A DNA stretch of 35,751 nucleotides from Bacteroidia bacterium. Lineage in GTDB: Bacteria > Bacteroidota > Bacteroidia > Bacteroidales > Prolixibacteraceae. Each line of letters begins with the position of its first letter. The first letter of the stretch is position 1. Positions 34,770-35,751 of this stretch are shown in pieces. The notes under the pieces were generated by a model, which was not told where the DNA came from, made no database searches, and saw nothing but the letters and a program-made list of their open reading frames with translations. The stretch lies in NCBI GenBank assembly GCA_026391655.1, contig JAPLDR010000064.1:33078-68828 (forward strand). Direction: 5' to 3'. The translations under genes were made by a program, and so were the position numbers.

Positions 34770-35751
34770 ATGAAAATTAATTCAAAATCAATCAGCAAAT
34801 TATTAATAACCGGTCTTCTCGCTTTTAGCTTCTGTTCTGGAATAAAGGCTCAGGATCCACGTGAATGCAATTACCTCTATCCGGTTCTTAAACCTATTCA
34901 TGAACCAAAACCAATAGTAAATGGCTGGGCAACCCAACGGGTAAATGAAAAGTTCAATCGCGGATTGACAGTTCAGCAAACCAGCACCAATGTAGTTTAC
35001 CTGAGTTGGCGATTGCTGGCGTCTGATTCAAAGGATATTAATTTTAATATTTATCGATCAGCACAAGGTCAAAGGACTGTCAAAATCAACAAAAAGCCAG
35101 TTATTACTACAACCGATTTTTCAGTAAATCTTCCCGAAAAATTGGCTGAAGCTGCATTTTTTGTTCGTCCGGTTTTGAACGGTAAAGAATTAGAGGCATC
35201 GGAATCTGTTTCCATAAAACTTGTGCCAAAATTCCTAACTTACACGAGTATCAAATTAAAAGGTAATTACAGACCGCAACGAATTGCCCTGGCCGATCTC
35301 AATGGTGATGGTGTTTTGGATTACATCGTAAAACAACCCGAACGAGGTATTGATCCCGGGGGTCAGCCAAATACTGACGGCCTTACATATAAGGTTGAGG
35401 CTTATCTGAGCGACGGAACTTTTCTTTGGCAGAAAGACCTTGGTCCGGGTATCGAACCCGGTATCTGGTATTCACCTATGATCGTCTATGATTTTGATGG
35501 TGATGGGAAAGCTGAAATAGCAGTAAAAACGGGGCCTGCCGATGCCCGTGAAGCAGATGGTCGCGTACGAAAAGGTCCCGAATGGTGTTCAATTCTGGAA
35601 GGAATGACAGGAAAAGAGATCTGCAAAGTTGACTGGCCTGGCCGAAGCTGGAGATTTGGCGATTACAACCGAAACAACCGCAACCAAATGGGAGTGGCTT
35701 ATTTAGACGGAAAAACGCCATGCTTGCTTGTTGCCCGTGGAACTTACCGGT
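34770..35751 (+). CDS. Second PL11-like rhamnogalacturonan lyase, C-terminus beyond right edge
   Basis: Open from the ATG at 34770 to the window end, giving 327 residues. A signal peptide (LLITGLLAFSFCSGIKAQ) is followed by about 35 residues not seen in the first PL11. Then come RGLTVQQTSTNVVYLSWRLL (64-83) and NFNIYRS, clearly paralogous to the same region of the neighbouring PL11. The propeller begins with calcium-loop motifs DLNGDGVLDY near 175 and DFDGDGKAEI near 244, followed by VKTGPADAREADGRV. It is more divergent from the neighbour than a recent duplicate would be, which fits an endo/exo pair or distinct substrate decoration, but that is inference. It starts 36 bp after palindrome copy 5 and is the last gene visible. 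Confidence 0.88.
   Translation, partial: MKINSKSISKLLITGLLAFSFCSGIKAQDPRECNYLYPVLKPIHEPKPIVNGWATQRVNEKFNRGLTVQQTSTNVVYLSWRLLASDSKDINFNIYRSAQGQRTVKINKKPVITTTDFSVNLPEKLAEAAFFVRPVLNGKELEASESVSIKLVPKFLTYTSIKLKGNYRPQRIALADLNGDGVLDYIVKQPERGIDPGGQPNTDGLTYKVEAYLSDGTFLWQKDLGPGIEPGIWYSPMIVYDFDGDGKAEIAVKTGPADAREADGRVRKGPEWCSILEGMTGKEICKVDWPGRSWRFGDYNRNNRNQMGVAYLDGKTPCLLVARGTYR

Overview
The window is a large part of a polysaccharide utilization locus (PUL) from a member of the Bacteroidota. The basis is a SusC/SusD pair, an ECF sigma / FecR anti-sigma pair, lipoprotein and SPI signal peptides, moderate-to-low GC, and dense secreted carbohydrate-active enzymes without Shine-Dalgarno-like spacing. The phylum is secure. 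A placement in the Marinilabiliales/Prolixibacteraceae-like environmental Bacteroidia is only an impression. No rRNA, tRNA, CRISPR array, transposase or phage gene was seen.

Layout. Positions 1-5200 are a leftward operon: a GH2 beta-galactosidase-like enzyme (2693-5200), a GH59 galactocerebrosidase-family beta-galactosidase (642-2696, start overlapping the preceding stop by 4 bp), and the N-terminal part of a second GH2 protein that runs off the left edge (1-550). A 740-bp gene-free divergent region (5201-5940) follows. Rightward come the regulators, an ECF sigma factor (5941-6528) and a FecR-type anti-sigma factor (6682-7668). Next are the outer-membrane importer, a SusC with an STN domain (7819-11391) and an unusually long SusD (11415-13757), closed by an intrinsic terminator. 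A long enzyme train then runs to the right edge: GH31; secreted PL22 oligogalacturonate lyase-like; GH106 alpha-L-rhamnosidase; a lipoprotein six-hairpin glycosidase-like protein; a 1230-aa DUF4450-type six-hairpin protein; a Tat-type GH43-like beta-propeller; a triple fusion CE12-CE12-GH28; a second, divergent GH106-like protein; a PL11 rhamnogalacturonan lyase; and a second PL11-like gene cut by the right edge (34770-35751).

How it fits together. PL11 lyases, GH28, CE12 acetylesterases, GH106 rhamnosidases, a PL22 and beta-galactosidases (GH2, GH59) together indicate acetylated rhamnogalacturonan-I with galactan side chains. The STN domain of SusC plus the adjacent sigma/FecR pair suggest trans-envelope ECF control of the locus rather than a hybrid two-component system. 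The GH105 unsaturated rhamnogalacturonyl hydrolase expected for PL11 products is not in the window and may lie beyond an edge.

The least explained structure is non-coding. From the end of the GH106 gene (20506) rightward, every gene junction that is not a 4-bp overlap carries a palindrome within about 0-10 bp after the stop codon. Most belong to a 33-bp family whose arms vary in a compensatory way between copies. Truncated copies and a tandem duplication of one hairpin together with a gene start are also present. They lack T-tracts, so they look like REP-like / mRNA-processing elements rather than terminators.
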